Part shown: positions 47,119 to 59,500 of the stretch, one piece after another | Position numbering within the stretch: position 1 is the stretch's first letter | Layout of the letters: each line of letters opens with the position of its first letter | Source: Jaapia argillacea MUCL 33604 | Taxonomy: Eukaryota > Basidiomycota > Agaricomycetes > Jaapiales > Jaapiaceae | Assembly (NCBI GenBank): GCA_000697665.1 | Contig: KL197721.1 | Location: 893,576 to 957,575, forward strand | Reading direction: 5' to 3' | Length of the DNA stretch: 64,000 nt | Position numbers and translations under genes: made by a program | Notes under the pieces: model-generated | Told to the model about the DNA's origin: nothing | Databases searched by the model: none | Seen by the model: the letters and a program-made list of their open reading frames with translations, nothing else

Positions 47119-48449
47119 TCAAACACCCAAAATAGCAGTCATCCACCCTTGAATCCTATCGCACCCAGGGTCATCACTACAGTCAAGGAGCCACCTAGTC
47201 GCCCCACGCAGGGTCTGTCCCTCTCTAAGAACTGCCGAACTTCGCGCCTCCAAAAACTGTATCAAGTAATATCAGAATCAAACGACATCTAGGCCATATG
47301 AACACTTACTTCTTCATATAAACGACGAAGCCGAGCGCATTCTTCTGCACTCCCTAACCACAACGTTCCAGGGGGGGCAAACCGAGGATCGTGGACATCA
47401 TCGTAGGATATCCATAAAGGCTCGGCCACCCCAATTACTGCAGGCAACGTAGAATGGAGTTCCCAGTCGAGGACGCTGGTGATTCGACCTTGATCGTCCA
47501 GCAATATGTTCGCTTCGTTGAGATCATCATGGGAGAGAATACAACGACGAAACATCGGAGAAGTCAGAGCTTCAAGTCGTTGAGAGACATACGCTTTCAA
47601 TTTGTCTATGGTGCGCTTGGCGCGAATTTGCTCCTCGTCTGTGCCGGTATGTGTTCTCGTCTCCTTGAGGGCGAAGAGGAAGTCAAAGAATTCTTCTAGC
47701 GTGGCGAATACTTGGTTGGCGTTGAATGACGGATTGACGGCGATCCTGGGTCCCACGTCGAGGGAAATGGGGGCAGTTCCTGGAGTCGTCGAACCGATCA
47801 CTTGTGGGACTTTCACGCTGAAAAGCTGAAGGGCGGATCTCAGCGAAAGATAAGACTAGCCGTTCCTACGAAATACCATCGTTAAGACAAACAAAGGCGG
47901 GGATGAAAATGCGAGATGATTACCTTCGCAGTTGCGCTCAACAGGCCGAAGGTATTCAGCACTATTTTCCCAGGCATCTTCTTCATGACGATGTAGCCAC
48001 ATGCTTCACCCTCCGCTTGTTTCGAGACGTGAAAGATCTCTGGGACGGGGATGGTGGTGTTATGTTGTAACCACAACATCAAGTTCGACTCGGCGTCAAA
48101 TTTGCGCTCTTGCCAACCCTCATTTTCGACATCTCTTCGACATAGCCTCGCAATCACAGTCTGACCATCTGACAAGCTAACCTGCATTGTCTTCGTCCAA
48201 CGATGCATCAGCTGGAGTGGCAACGCGGAGAGAGGAAACGGCAATAACGCTTACAAAATTCATGTCCCTCGCCAAAACGCGTGTTGACAACACATCGCAC
48301 TGGGTGAGTTTTGTAACTACGTTTACGAACGCACGATGGTCCTGAGGGAGGTCCTCCCCTTGACACCAGTCTCTGAACGAGTCGGGCATACCGGGAAATT
48401 CGACTACGCTTCCGTCGTCCTTCCAGAATGGTAGAGTCGGCTCGGACAT
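47119..48449 (-). CDS. Aminoglycoside phosphotransferase (APH)-fold kinase-like protein
   Basis: Exon 1 (from ATG 48449) reads MSEPTLPFWKDDGSVVEFPG. Exon 2 carries VIARLCRRDVENEGWQ and MKKMPGKIV, the N-lobe and hinge. Exon 3 runs SYLSLRSALQLFSVKVPQVI then the catalytic Brenner motif ILSHDDLNEANILLDDQGRI followed by TSVLDWELH, where the Asp, Asn and second Asp needed for phosphotransfer are present. The last exon (to the stop at 47119) ends GCDRIQGWMTAILGV. APH-like proteins are numerous in fungi and phosphorylate small molecules; almost none has a known substrate. It need not relate to antibiotics. Length of about 370-400 residues is normal. Confidence 0.87.
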
Positions 48450-50604
48450 TGGCTCGTCTCTGGGCGACGGAGAGGTTTATCGTGTCTGCCTGTGCTGTGG
48501 CGTTGTGTGTCTTGTCGCTATCACACTCTGGACAATGGGTACTGATGGACAATCTGTCGGGGCGTGAAATATTGGATAAGTATGATCTGACAGAGCCACG
48601 GACTTTGCGAAGGTGTTAGCCGGTACTGTAATTGGGAATGAAAGGTGGATGGGTTAGTACGGGACACACTCATAAGAAACGTTCCTTGTCAGCCTCCAAC
48701 GCACCAGTACTATGCACACCAATCCCCTTATTCAACCCTTTTTACACACATTTGGGTCTGGGCTGGGATGTATGGCAATGGGCATTAATATTGAGGATTT
48801 GGAGGCGGGAAGGGGCGGGGATATGGGCGCTTGGTGGTCCATGCCTGATTTGGGTGACCGCCGGTCCATGTGGGACTTCAACTTGACGTGCACACCTGGT
48901 CTCTCACTTTCCAGTACACGATAACTTAGAGCTCGAAGCTCACAATGCCTCACATGCTGAACTCCATCTGTGTCCACCCAACTCCCCAGAGCGATCCTTG
49001 GCAGCTTGAGGTACTGACTGGATTACATGACATCGATTTCCCATGGGGCCCCTTCGCTTGTATGGGAACACTGGGAAATAAATGTTTCGAAACTCAACCC
49101 GCTTAACCCTGAGGCCAGCGACTCTATGTCCTCCTGACTGGTAACTTGCCCTTTGTCTTATTTCGCAAGCGATTTTTCTTGGACTGGCCAAACGGTGATG
49201 ACCGGCGGCGTTCCATCCTCGCACTCATCGAAGGGAACTGAGAAGCCGAGTGATTCTACCCGGATTCGTGCTGAATATGGTGTGTAGTTTCTGTTATACC
49301 TGCCCTATCAGATTCTCACTCCCCGGTGATACGTTGTCTGGTGAGACATCGGAAACCGTCCCTTCTCATGACACCGCCCTTAGCCCATATTTCCACGCGG
49401 ACCCCCCCCCTATACACGCGCCATCATAGGCAAATACGTTAACATTCTACTTGACCTCAATCCCAACTAACAGCTGAGGGAAGCTCTCATTCTTTGTGCA
49501 AGCCAAGAAACCGGACCTTCTCAACCCTTCGTACCAAAACCCTCTGCGTCCCATCCTCCCCCTCCACCCTCCTGTACCCCTCGCTCCATTACAATATCCT
49601 AGTCCATGAAGACCAGTATTCTTGACCGAGCCTCGTGCAAGTGTGGGAGTTTCGTCAACTCCAACATGTTCCTCTCGGTTCCTTCACGATTTATCTAACC
49701 TTCGCATACTTTCACCATGACTCTGGCAGCAATTCTCGATCATTCCTTCAGGAGGAGTATCGCGCCGTGCTTCCTATCCAAGTATGCAACTATGAGCGTG
49801 TGCTCGCCTATCGGAGCATCCTCGCCATCCTCTGCACATTGCGTGCTCCTGACTTCTGGACCCTGAAATGGAGCTCGGATATGATAGTAGAGGGTAAATG
49901 AACCTGAGCTGTGAGGAGTGCTCGCCGCAGCGTCAGATATGAAGCTGTCAAGTTGGGATCTTCGCCTCCTGAGTAGTATACACGCCAGACAATGTCGCGA
50001 TTGAGATATGTAGCTGGGTGATACCCTGATTACTTGCTTTTCTTAGTCCAAGAGGTCTACTTTAGCTGTTCCGCAGGTTGTCAAGTTGTGGGTTGTTGTG
50101 GGTGCATGTATTTCTGCACGCCGCCACCGAAGTGAGATGAAGATCTGGCCCAAACACGTTTTCGTCAACCAACTTTGCTTCCGCGTTCCCCGACCACCAA
50201 CTGACTAAGTCTGAGCGTATCCATATTGCTTCGATATCTGAACATTGAAGGATCCTTGACTGGGACACTGCATCCATGGATATCGGTTTGAACCAAGTTC
50301 ATCCCGAAATTAGATCAAGAATGGTAGGAATCGATACACAAGATCAATCACGTCCGAGTCCTCGAGGCAGGCGCTGCGGCTGGCTGGTTTCCTCCAGGAT
50401 GTCATCCACCCATATTCTTGAATGGCGATTCGTGCGTTTTCTGTCTTCATCATGCCTGCCCTCTGCCAGCTGTACGCCTCCATATCCATATATCTGTGCT
50501 GCTCAGCTCTTGACGGATCATCCCATCAATCCTCTCGCTTTTAATCCTATCTCGCGCTTTTGAGCGGAGTCAGCTTCGCTCTTCATCGACCTTGACTGGT
50601 CGAG
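48450..50604. other. Long spacer, mostly without recognisable genes
   Basis: Over 2.1 kb I find only the JIP5 relic at about 48745-48848 and unrecognised short frames (for example 49635-49901 on the plus strand). The minus-strand APH-like gene and the plus-strand Ser-rich gene both take their promoters from its ends. A run of nine C lies at about 49402-49411. Confidence 0.4.
48745..48848 (-). pseudogene. Relic of the 5' end of JIP5
   Basis: The plus-strand sequence gggcgcttggtggtcc followed by atgcctgat matches gggcgcttggtggtccgttgcctgat inside JIP5 exon 1 (about 46477-46507). Similarity extends in order through ggcattgaggatgg-type and atttgggt-type blocks to about 48745, with small insertions. 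Only the first 30 or so codons are represented, and the start codon and the rest of the gene are missing. Orientation is the same as JIP5, 2.3 kb away. Confidence 0.7.
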
Positions 50605-52640
50605 ATGTTTAACAGACTATCACAAATCTTCCCTGTTGCTGGATCTAGCGCTGGTCCTAGTGATTCAGCTTCGTCCACTCGGACTAATAGGAGTCACGCG
50701 ACTACCTCCAAGGGCAAAGGCAAACAACGGGCATCTTTCTCCTCATCCAAGTCGGGCGGTCCTTCGATTCAAAGAATCAGCGACGCAGACGATGAAGAGG
50801 AGGAAGAGGAACAACCATCCGATATCGACGACTCCATCGTTCCTCTCAGCCGACCTCAACCCGCTTACCTCAATTACGGAGCATACCCACCACCGCCGAA
50901 CGTCGCATGGCGAGGTGGTAGGCCGTCTCACCATGTGGTCGCCTCACGTATCATCGGCAGGTCCTCTTCGAATCCTGGTTCATCCACATCTCCTGCTCGA
51001 AGCGGGAGTGGGTTTATTATTGGAAATGCGCCAAGTGGGAGTGGGAGTGCGCCTGGGATGTATAAGAGCTCGTCTTTCAAAAGTACACATTCTCTACGAT
51101 TAGATCATCGACCGTCGGCGGGATCCTTATTCCATCATCACCAAACCCAACCGCTCTCCCCCATTGATGAACGACAGTCGTCCGAGCATCGCCCGTCGCC
51201 GTTATCGACAGAGTATCCTGTTACGGTCATGGAGGCGGATGTTACCGACGAACTTGGTGAGTCCTTCTCTCAACTTTCACCTTAAGCCCCTGTCTTGCTC
51301 ACTTGTTGGTCGTGTCAGCTCAAGCATCCCCAGCTCGCTCAGTCGCCTCATCCTACTTTATAACCCGACCTCTAAAACGGTCCATCTCCCAAGGCTCAAC
51401 ACAAACATTCGGTTCAACAGCTTCCACACCACCTTCCATACCCCCAATCGACCTCCGACCTCAATTCTCCATCCCAGACCTTCGTCCCCAATTATCCCCA
51501 TACGAAGGTCGGTCAGATAGACAATACCATTACCCAGGCCGGATGGCTTCGTTACCTACCATCCCTGGATCTTCAAGACAAGTCACAGCGGAGAATGATG
51601 ACGGCGAAGGTCCGCCGGATGATGGAGAGAGTGGAGGTGAGGAAGGAGGGGAAGTCAGTTCGTTACGATCTGGAAGTTTCGTTACGGCGCCTACGGTTTA
51701 CACCTACGCATCCTCCACTCGATCTATCATGACCCAAGACGAAGAAGGCGCCGATACAGATTTAGATCTAGGTACCAACCCCAACTCCCGTTTCCACCTA
51801 CCACACCATTTCAGTACGAATGTCGAACGCGGTTCACACTCCGCCACCACCGACTCTTCTGGTCGTTCTCGTTCCATCCAGTCGCACCCATCTATTCGAT
51901 CCATTCGATCAGGTCCGAGTGTAACGGAATCTCGCTCGTCGAGTTTCATAAGCAAGAGATGGCAAAAGGACGAGTCGTTTAGTAGTGAGCATGTTACGTT
52001 GGAGCCTAGTATTAGGGTTATTGTGAAGGGGTGTGAGGAGGGCGGGGGTGCGAGTAGGACGTTGTTTTGGCTGGGGTTCTTACTTGGGCCTTGGTGTTGG
52101 CTTATTGGGGGTTGGGTGACTGATAGAGGTCAGAGTCCTTCTGAGCGAGCAGGGAGTGGGTCGAAGAAGGGGAAGGGGCAGCGGGAGGGAGGAAATGATG
52201 GGATGGGACAGAAGGAGAAGCAGAGGGGAACGAGCAACGAGAAGGGGTCTCCGATCTTGCCCTTGTACACCTCCTCCAATGCTGATCCAGCCCCGGCCAC
52301 AACCACCAAAGCCAACCGCCTCCACCTCAACTGGAACTGGAGCTCACTCCGTATCTACCCCCTCTTCGCACCTTCCGTCGAAGACCTCTCCCATGGCCTC
52401 CAACTCAAGGATCCCGAAGCAGGTGTCAAGCCCGGCGCTCCTAAGAGTTTACAACTACCTCTGATCGTTCGGGCCAAGGACGTGTCGCAAAGTTCTCAGA
52501 TGGGAGTTGATGTTATGCAACAACAGAAGAGTGGGAGGTGGGTTAGGAGGTGTAGGATCGCCGCTGTTGTGAGTGGGTTGTTGTTGCTTGCTGCATTTGT
52601 GATTGCGTTGGTTTTTGCGTTGAGGTCGAGGTTGAGGTGA
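50605..52640 (+). CDS. Serine-rich protein with C-terminal membrane anchor
   Basis: Exon 1 (from ATG 50605, MFNRLSQIFPVAGSSAGPSD) runs to about 51257 and splices at GGTGAG to exon 2 (from about 51319), ending at 52640. About 655 residues. The first 430 are disordered and Ser/Pro-rich, with an acidic run (DDEEEEEEQPSD) and many SIRSIRS-like phosphorylation-type segments. Then comes a hydrophobic, Trp-rich segment (LFWLGFLLGPWCWLIGGW), a Lys/Gly-rich linker, and a final span (IAAVVSGLLLLAAFVIALVF) followed by a basic end (ALRSRLR). This fits a cytoplasmic protein anchored at its tail. I know this layout from unnamed basidiomycete proteins; the function is unknown. Confidence 0.78.
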
Positions 52641-53076
52641 AGGATGGGGTTGACGAACATTCGGTTTTTTTTACCTACGTATTTGACTTTTTTAAATAAC
52701 ACTTGTAGCCACTAGCAGCTTGTTATCTTCGATTTTACTCTTCTTTGTATCACCGCTCCCCAGCTTTGGAGCCCAATCTCATATCGTTCCTCGGACCAAT
52801 TGTCTGTTTTCATTGAGAAAGGGGTGATCCATTCGACGTCAAGCAAGTAGGCGTGAGAGTGAGGGAATGCAGTACGTATAAGTAGTAGTAGAGCAGGGTA
52901 ATGGGAAATCCAAGAAATCCATAAAGTTATCCGGGGGGTGGTACAAAAAATGTCGAGAGCAATACAGAAAGCAAGGTAAGCAAGTGATGCAAGGTAGTAG
53001 ATATGAAGCGTGAAGATGATGGTGTGGATATATGGATACGGATACGGATAGATGGAATAGATGAATAAAGATAATG
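52641..53076. other. Convergent 3' spacer
   Basis: About 435 bp separate two convergent genes. It has short purine-rich and GATA/GGATA runs (about 53025-53060: ggatatatggatacggatacggatag). No gene is seen. Confidence 0.4.
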
Positions 53077-53861
53077 CTACTCCGTCTTCGTGATTTCCTT
53101 CTCGGTGGCTTCTGTCTCCGCCTCGGTCAACTCCTGGTCCTTTGTAGTAGCCACTTGCGATATTGGTTCAAGTGGGGTTGGATCTGCCTCTGGGGCGATG
53201 GAGAGGTCCTCTGGTGACTTGGGATTGGTGAGATCGCCGGCGGTACTTGTAGGATCTGCGGTTTCGGAGGTAAGAATCGTCGCAGAGGGCAGAGTCCTAG
53301 CGGGGGAAGCTTCGCTCGTTGGGCGTTCCAATTCCGAATGCTTCTCGTCCTCCTCGGTTTCAAGGTCTCCAGGCTCCTTGAGATCATCCATATCCTCGGG
53401 AAGGGGCACAGCAGCAGCGACCTCCACTTCCGACACAGCTTCTTCCCCACTCAATTCCTTCCCGGTCCCATCAACCTCCAAGTGAACCTCCTTCACACCC
53501 TCCCTAATCTCCTTAACCTCTTCCGTCTCCTTTACAGGTTTGGGAGATTCATCCCGCGATCCAGACGTGTCTCCGCTCCCATTCCCCTCATCCGTCTTTG
53601 ATCTCTTGGCTGTTGGGCGGTGAGACTGTTCCTCGGCCTCAGGCTCTGGCGTACTTAATCGACGCTTGCGCCCGATTTGGGGAGCGTTGGATGTGGCTAG
53701 ATGAGAGGGGAGTCGAAAAGCAGTGAGTTAAGATCGTGTAAACGGTCCATTCGACGCGTTTTTTGCGTACGAGAAAGGGGGGACTGACCGTCTTCGCTCC
53801 AGGGTCTGTCTGGACGTGGGAGAAAGGAACTGGATATCCGGCGTACAAAGTTTTGGAACAT
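53077..53861 (-). CDS. Acidic, probably nuclear protein of unknown function
   Basis: Exon 1 (53789-53861) reads MFQNFVRRISSSFLPRPDRP with WSED and splices in phase to exon 2 (53077-53696). The product is about 230 residues. After a basic N-terminus come two Lys/Arg clusters that look like nuclear import signals (GRKRRLSTPEPE and PTAKRSKTDE). The rest is a disordered Glu/Ser/Thr/Pro-rich tail. No domain is recognised. It is divergent from SES1 across about 470 bp. Confidence 0.6.
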
Positions 53862-54333
53862 GGCAAGGGAGGGGAGGACAGCAAAAGACGCGGTAGATGG
53901 GGGTGGGACGTGGATAGGGTCAGTTTGCAATTGTTTTTCCCCGCTGTGAATCCCCTTTCGGCCCTTTCGCACTCCGACGATTGTACCGGGCCACAGTCCA
54001 TTCCAAAGATCCTGTCGGGAAACATCCCAGAAAACATACGGATTCCATGTCTTTTATCTTCCGATATCGTCAGACCGTTTATTTTTTCGTTGGTTGAAGT
54101 GTGGGCAAGTCGGGACACGACAACGACGGTCTGTGCAAGATCTCGGAGATCTGACCCTCGATCAAACATATCAAGCTTATGCAAAATCAGCAATCGATGA
54201 CTCGAGATCTAAAATGGCAATACAACAAAGTCTATCCTCTGCTTTGACTCGATATCACTTTGTCTGGTTGTTTGCTCGTCCCCCTCGTCGTCTATACCAT
54301 TTACAGGCTTCAAACTCAACCTAGTATTACGCC

Positions 54334-56153
54334 ATGACCTTAGACGTCCTCCAGTTTATCGAAAGTAAGGGTGGTAACCCTGCTGAAATCCGAGAGTCGC
54401 AACGGAAACGAGGGTTGAGTGTCGAGTTGGTGGATGAAGTGATTCAGATGTACGCGGAGTGGGTGAAGAGTACGTCTCCCCTTTCCTCCCTCTCCAATTT
54501 GCGATCTTATCCTGAGCTTGGATGTGCCTTTCACAGTGGATTTTGATACAACTCAGCTGGCAAAGAAATCTAACGCAGTACAGAAGGAGATCGCTGCCAA
54601 GAAGAAAGTGAGTGCTTCCCATATGAGAGTCCCACCTTCCTTTAGTTATAGTTTTACGTGTTCGCTTAGGCGAAGCAAAATGCGGACGATCTTGTAACTT
54701 CTAAGAAAGAGATCGATGCAGAGATCGACGCAAAGAAGAAATCTACCAAGGAGTTTGAGTTGACTATGCGAGTCAAGGCTTCGCTAGTGGGCAATCTTGT
54801 CGGGAAAGACGTTCCTGACAGCTTGACTGAGGTGTGTCTTCTATTCGTATCTTCATCCATCCGTCAGTGGAATCAATGTATATGCCTTGCTTTTTAGGAC
54901 GACAACGCGGTCCTCCGGACTTGGCATCCAGACGGTCCCAACGCCCAAGTAGAGAAAAAGACCGATATCATGCCTCATCACGAAGTTCTACTTCGACTAG
55001 ACGCCATGGATCTTGAACGAGGTCAGTGCACCTCTCTCCTCCCTCCAGAGCATCTTTTTTTAACCACAATGCTCGGTGATGCAGGTGCTAAGATCGCAGG
55101 GCACAGAGGGTACTTCTTGACAGGCGACGGTGTCGACTTGAATCAAGCCTTGATCTCCTACGGGCTCGACTTTTTGCGGAAACGAGGGTACAAGAAGATC
55201 CAGCCTCCATTCTTTATGAACAAGGACCAGATGGCCAAGACTGCCCAACTCAGCGAGTTTGACGAAGAACTGTACAAAGTGCGTCCCGCCTCCCTCTTTT
55301 ATACCACCCTTCTAACTCCTCCTCTTCCTCCTTGTACCCATCACCACAGGTAATAGCAGCCGAAGACGAAAAATACTTAATCGCAACATCCGAACAACCC
55401 ATCTCCGCCTTCCACTCTGACGAATGGTTCGAAGACCCCAAAACCCAACTCCCCATCCGCTACGCCGGCTACTCCTCTTGTTTCCGCAAAGAAGCCGGTT
55501 CGGCCGGTCGCGACATGTGGGGAATCTTCCGCGTCCACCAATTCGAAAAAGTCGAACAATTCTGTATAACCGAACCTGAAAAGAGTTGGGAGATGTTCGA
55601 TTCGATGATCGCTGCTAGTGAGGAGTTTTATCAGAGTTTGAAGATTCCTTATAGGCTTGTGGCGATCGTTAGTGGGGCGTTGAATTTGGCGGCTAGTAAG
55701 AAGTGTGATTTGGAGGCTTGGTTCCCGTTCCAGGGAGCGCATAAGGAGTTGGTGTCTTGTTCGAATTGTACGGATTATCGTGAGTGTTTATTCTTTCACC
55801 TTCGTTGCTTGTCGTTTGTGGAACTCGTTGATGAGTCGATTGGCTTTTAGAGAGTCGTAGGTTGGAGGTCCGATGTGGTCTGAAGAGCAAAGACCAAACT
55901 CGCAAAGTCTACGTCCACATGTTGAACGGTACACTTTGTGCGACGGAGAGGGCTCTCTGTTGTGTCGTAGAGAATTACCAGACTCCCGATGTGCGACTTC
56001 ACAAAAAATCACTTCATCTCTAACACTGACTTCGTTGTGGAATGGTTGTAGGGTCTTGTCATTCCTGAGGTTCTCCGACCATATATGCAAGGTCGGGAAT
56101 TCCTCCCGTGGGTCAAGGAACTTCCCAAGACGTTGCAGAGGAAACAAGCATAA
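54334..56153 (+). CDS. SES1: Seryl-tRNA synthetase, cytosolic
   Basis: Eight exons (54334-54469, 54537-54607, 54670-54831, 54898-55021, 55085-55278, 55350-55779, 55851-55990, 56052-56153) sum to a clean 452-residue frame, the normal size. The N-terminal [20 protein letters not shown] and the Lys/Glu-rich helical arm ([20 protein letters not shown]) form the long tRNA-binding hairpin. The catalytic core shows class II motif 1 ([17 protein letters not shown]), motif 2 ([20 protein letters not shown] / [13 protein letters not shown]) and motif 3 ([20 protein letters not shown]). The end, [17 protein letters not shown], is the short basic tail of fungal SerRS. It charges tRNA-Ser with serine in the cytosol. 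Confidence 0.97.
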
Positions 56154-56524
56154 TTGAGGAGCGGAACGTAGATGAATGCGTGGTCGACTAATGGCTGTCA
56201 TTTGGGATTCTAATCACGTCTCTCTTCCTGTATACCATAGATCTGCCGAGCAGCGCTTTTGATGGTTGTACATTTCATGAATTTATTGGAGAGCCGAGCG
56301 TCTTGGTTATGACTGACACCGTCTTGCTAAGTGACGCCTACGCAGTGATGCGACTAACGGACCTTCATCAAGTCATTCACTGTTGAAGATAGCTTGTCGA
56401 AGGTCTCAAAGTCTCTACTTTCCAACGATCAGCAAGGGATGGAAGATTCAGCTGCATATACTAGACAAAACAAGACAAGAAGCGGTTGCTAGAGATACAA
56501 AAAGTGATAAATATGACGAATCTC

Positions 56525-59500
56525 TCAATCAGACAAGTCAAAATATGAGCGGAACATGGATTCTTGGCGAAGAGATGAGTTGGAAATGACTGAATGAACG
56601 TGTAAGAATAGTCTTGGGAAACGACGAGTGAAATAAGATAAAAAGCCCTCGGGCATTGAGCCCAGTGTCCGTTTGACATTATCAGGTAAATCTTGGTAAT
56701 GGTGTTTCTACATACCAGATGTTAACGAGTGATGCAGACGGAGAACAATTGGAGATGGAACATTACCTTATTACGCAGAGCGCGCATAAGATCTTGAACG
56801 GATCGACCATCATATTTTCTGAACTTGCCAAGGTTCTCGACGAACGTCTTGTCCAGCCGAGCAACCCAGTCAACGCCCACCACGGCGGGAGCCAGCGCCT
56901 CGAGTAGTATCAGGTGAGGATCTCGAGGGTCACGACACATGATCTCAAATCGATCCGAGGCGTCTTGTAAGAATGTCAACCTTCGACCAGGATCCCAGAA
57001 GAACGGATGCAGTAAACAGGTTCTTGTGTCAGGGCTACGGAGAAATGCATAAGTATGAAGGCGGAAGGACGATGACAGTCGGATGCATACCGTTGTGAAG
57101 CCTCTGGATCTAACATGTGCCCAATAAGATCGACAGCCTCAGAACCCTCTTCACCAAATCGCTCAAGCCCATCAAGAGACTTGATGTCCTTGATTATATT
57201 GACCTCCCGTTCGAACCGATCTCCAAACGGATGCCCGCCATTGGTCAAGACATAGTAGAACACACAACCCAACGCAAAGATATCCACCGATTTCGTCAAT
57301 CTCGTGGGTTTACCAGCTGGCGCAATCCCACTAACGGTTCCAGTACTGCTTCTCGATGATTGTGACTGATCGTCCCCAACACTTTCGTCCAACTTGACTT
57401 CACCACGGAGAATTTCTGGAGCGCGCCATCCAACAGTGCCAACAGCCATGGCACCACCAGCGGTAGGCAAGAAACTAGTCTGATCAAACTCGAGTTTCTT
57501 GCACAACCCAAAGTCTGATATCATCATGCGATGGCCAGCGACTTTGCCAGAACCCTTTTTGGCGCTGGAAATCAGAATGTTTTGGGGTTTGATATCGCGG
57601 TGAACGATCTTGAGAGCATGGAGGTGACGAAGTCCAGCAGTGATTTCCCGTAAAGCGCGTTTAGGATCAAACGCGACTGAGATGTCACGGAATTGGTCAG
57701 GGCGCTCAACGATGTCGGCGAGAGAGGCGGGACACAACTCGAGAGCGATGTAAAGGAAATTTGAGTGGGATTCTTGGTAATAGTATCGAATGACGTTCGG
57801 ATGGTCGTCCGACTCTTGGAGGATGCTGACTTCTCGAGAGGCGAGGGTGACGAAATCTTGAAGGAGTCGCTTCACAGCGACGGCGCGGCCTTGAAGCGAA
57901 CCCTTGAAAACGACAGTGCCATGCGACCCGAATCCTACACAAACATGGGTGAGACAACGGTTCGAATAGCGCGAAGGATTGGAATACATACCAAGCACCT
58001 CATCTGATACTACCAAAGACGACCCCTTCGGTTCAGCCTTCACGGGCGGCAGCGTCAACCCATCCACAACTTGATCTCTCGTCTCAACACCTTCTCCTCC
58101 GGCGACAACATTCTCTTCCTTCGAACCGGCATCAGCTTCCACCTTCACCCAATCCTTCGAGGACCCAGTTCCCTCCACATCATCAGACCCAGTATTCGCA
58201 GTCACTCCCTTCTTCTTCCTCCCCCTCTTCCTCCTCATCGCTTTCCGTTTGTTCCCAGGCGTAACGACGTCACCCTCCCTGTCGCTCTCCTCTCCTTCCG
58301 CAGCGTCTTCTGGTTGTTGCTGCTGCTGCTGTGGTAGCGGTGGTGGTGGTGGTGACGTCGGAAGTTCCAAGGGTGTAGTAGGTTGACCATTTGGTTGTGG
58401 ACGATCCAAGGCGACAGCGTGTTCTGGTAATTCAACAGATGAAACCGATACCAAGGGTTGCGTGACGGGAGGTAGTCCACTACCTTCATCTAGTCCGACG
58501 ATCGGCGGAAGCGGAGGTACTCCAACATCTTCCAACACCTTCTCCTCGGTGGCTTCCTGCGCCGTCGAACCAGCAGAGACAACTTCCGCAGGCCTCGACG
58601 AGACAGGCCGAACATCCTCCCTCCTCCCTCCCATCCCTCTCTTCCACCACACAACCCAAGCCCCAGCAAACAACAACAATAGACACAACAGCACCGACCC
58701 AATAGGCTTCTCCACACCCCCCAACGCCAAACCCCAATTCAAGTCTAAATACACACCAGAACCACCAACGTTCCAAGATACCTTCGGAGGCGGTACTTTC
58801 AACGTCGGTGTCGCATCAGCCTGTTCCCCAGTAGGGTGAGTCGGCAACCCAACTCCTCCTCCCTCCTCATCCACCGTCCCAGCATTTTGGTAATTCCCAG
58901 TTGTGGGTGGGAGGATGGGAGGTACCTCGACGCTAGGCACACCTTCCAACAACCTCCTAGTCCTTCCTTGACTATCTTGTCCACCAGCCAACGCACGTAA
59001 CCCAACAAGACATCTAGGATCCCCATCCCCTCTCCCATCTCTACACATCTTCCTCAACTTCCTCATCTCCCTATACTTCGTAACCGAATCAACATCAAGC
59101 GGTAACTCCTCCTCTTCCTCCTCTTCCTCTTCTCCCTGTTCCTCGTCGGTGCGGGGAGGGTCGATCCCCCTCCTGGGATTACCAGAAAGACTCCCATCAC
59201 CAAAAACGATCAAAGGGAAGTTCTCAGGGCTCATAGCGAACAAACTACCACCATGACCCGCAACTCCACCACCAACTAACCCGACGTAAGCACTTTGTAA
59301 GTCTAGTTTGGTTTGGTCTGGGAGGTCGTAACGTGGGAAGACATCTTGGAGTCGGGGACGGGGTTGGAGGAGGACGAATGGGTGGGCTCGGTGTCGGGAG
59401 GTTAGGACATCGAATATCGCTACTCTGATTTAAAAAACGCAATTGATTAGCGAGTCAGTCACATCGTCTTGAGCGAGGGAGAATGAAAGTGAGACCCACA

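Noticed and set aside
47119-48449. Antibiotic resistance gene
   Set aside because: The APH fold is widespread in fungi in proteins with unknown small-molecule substrates, and the gene has ordinary fungal introns, so a resistance role is not supported.
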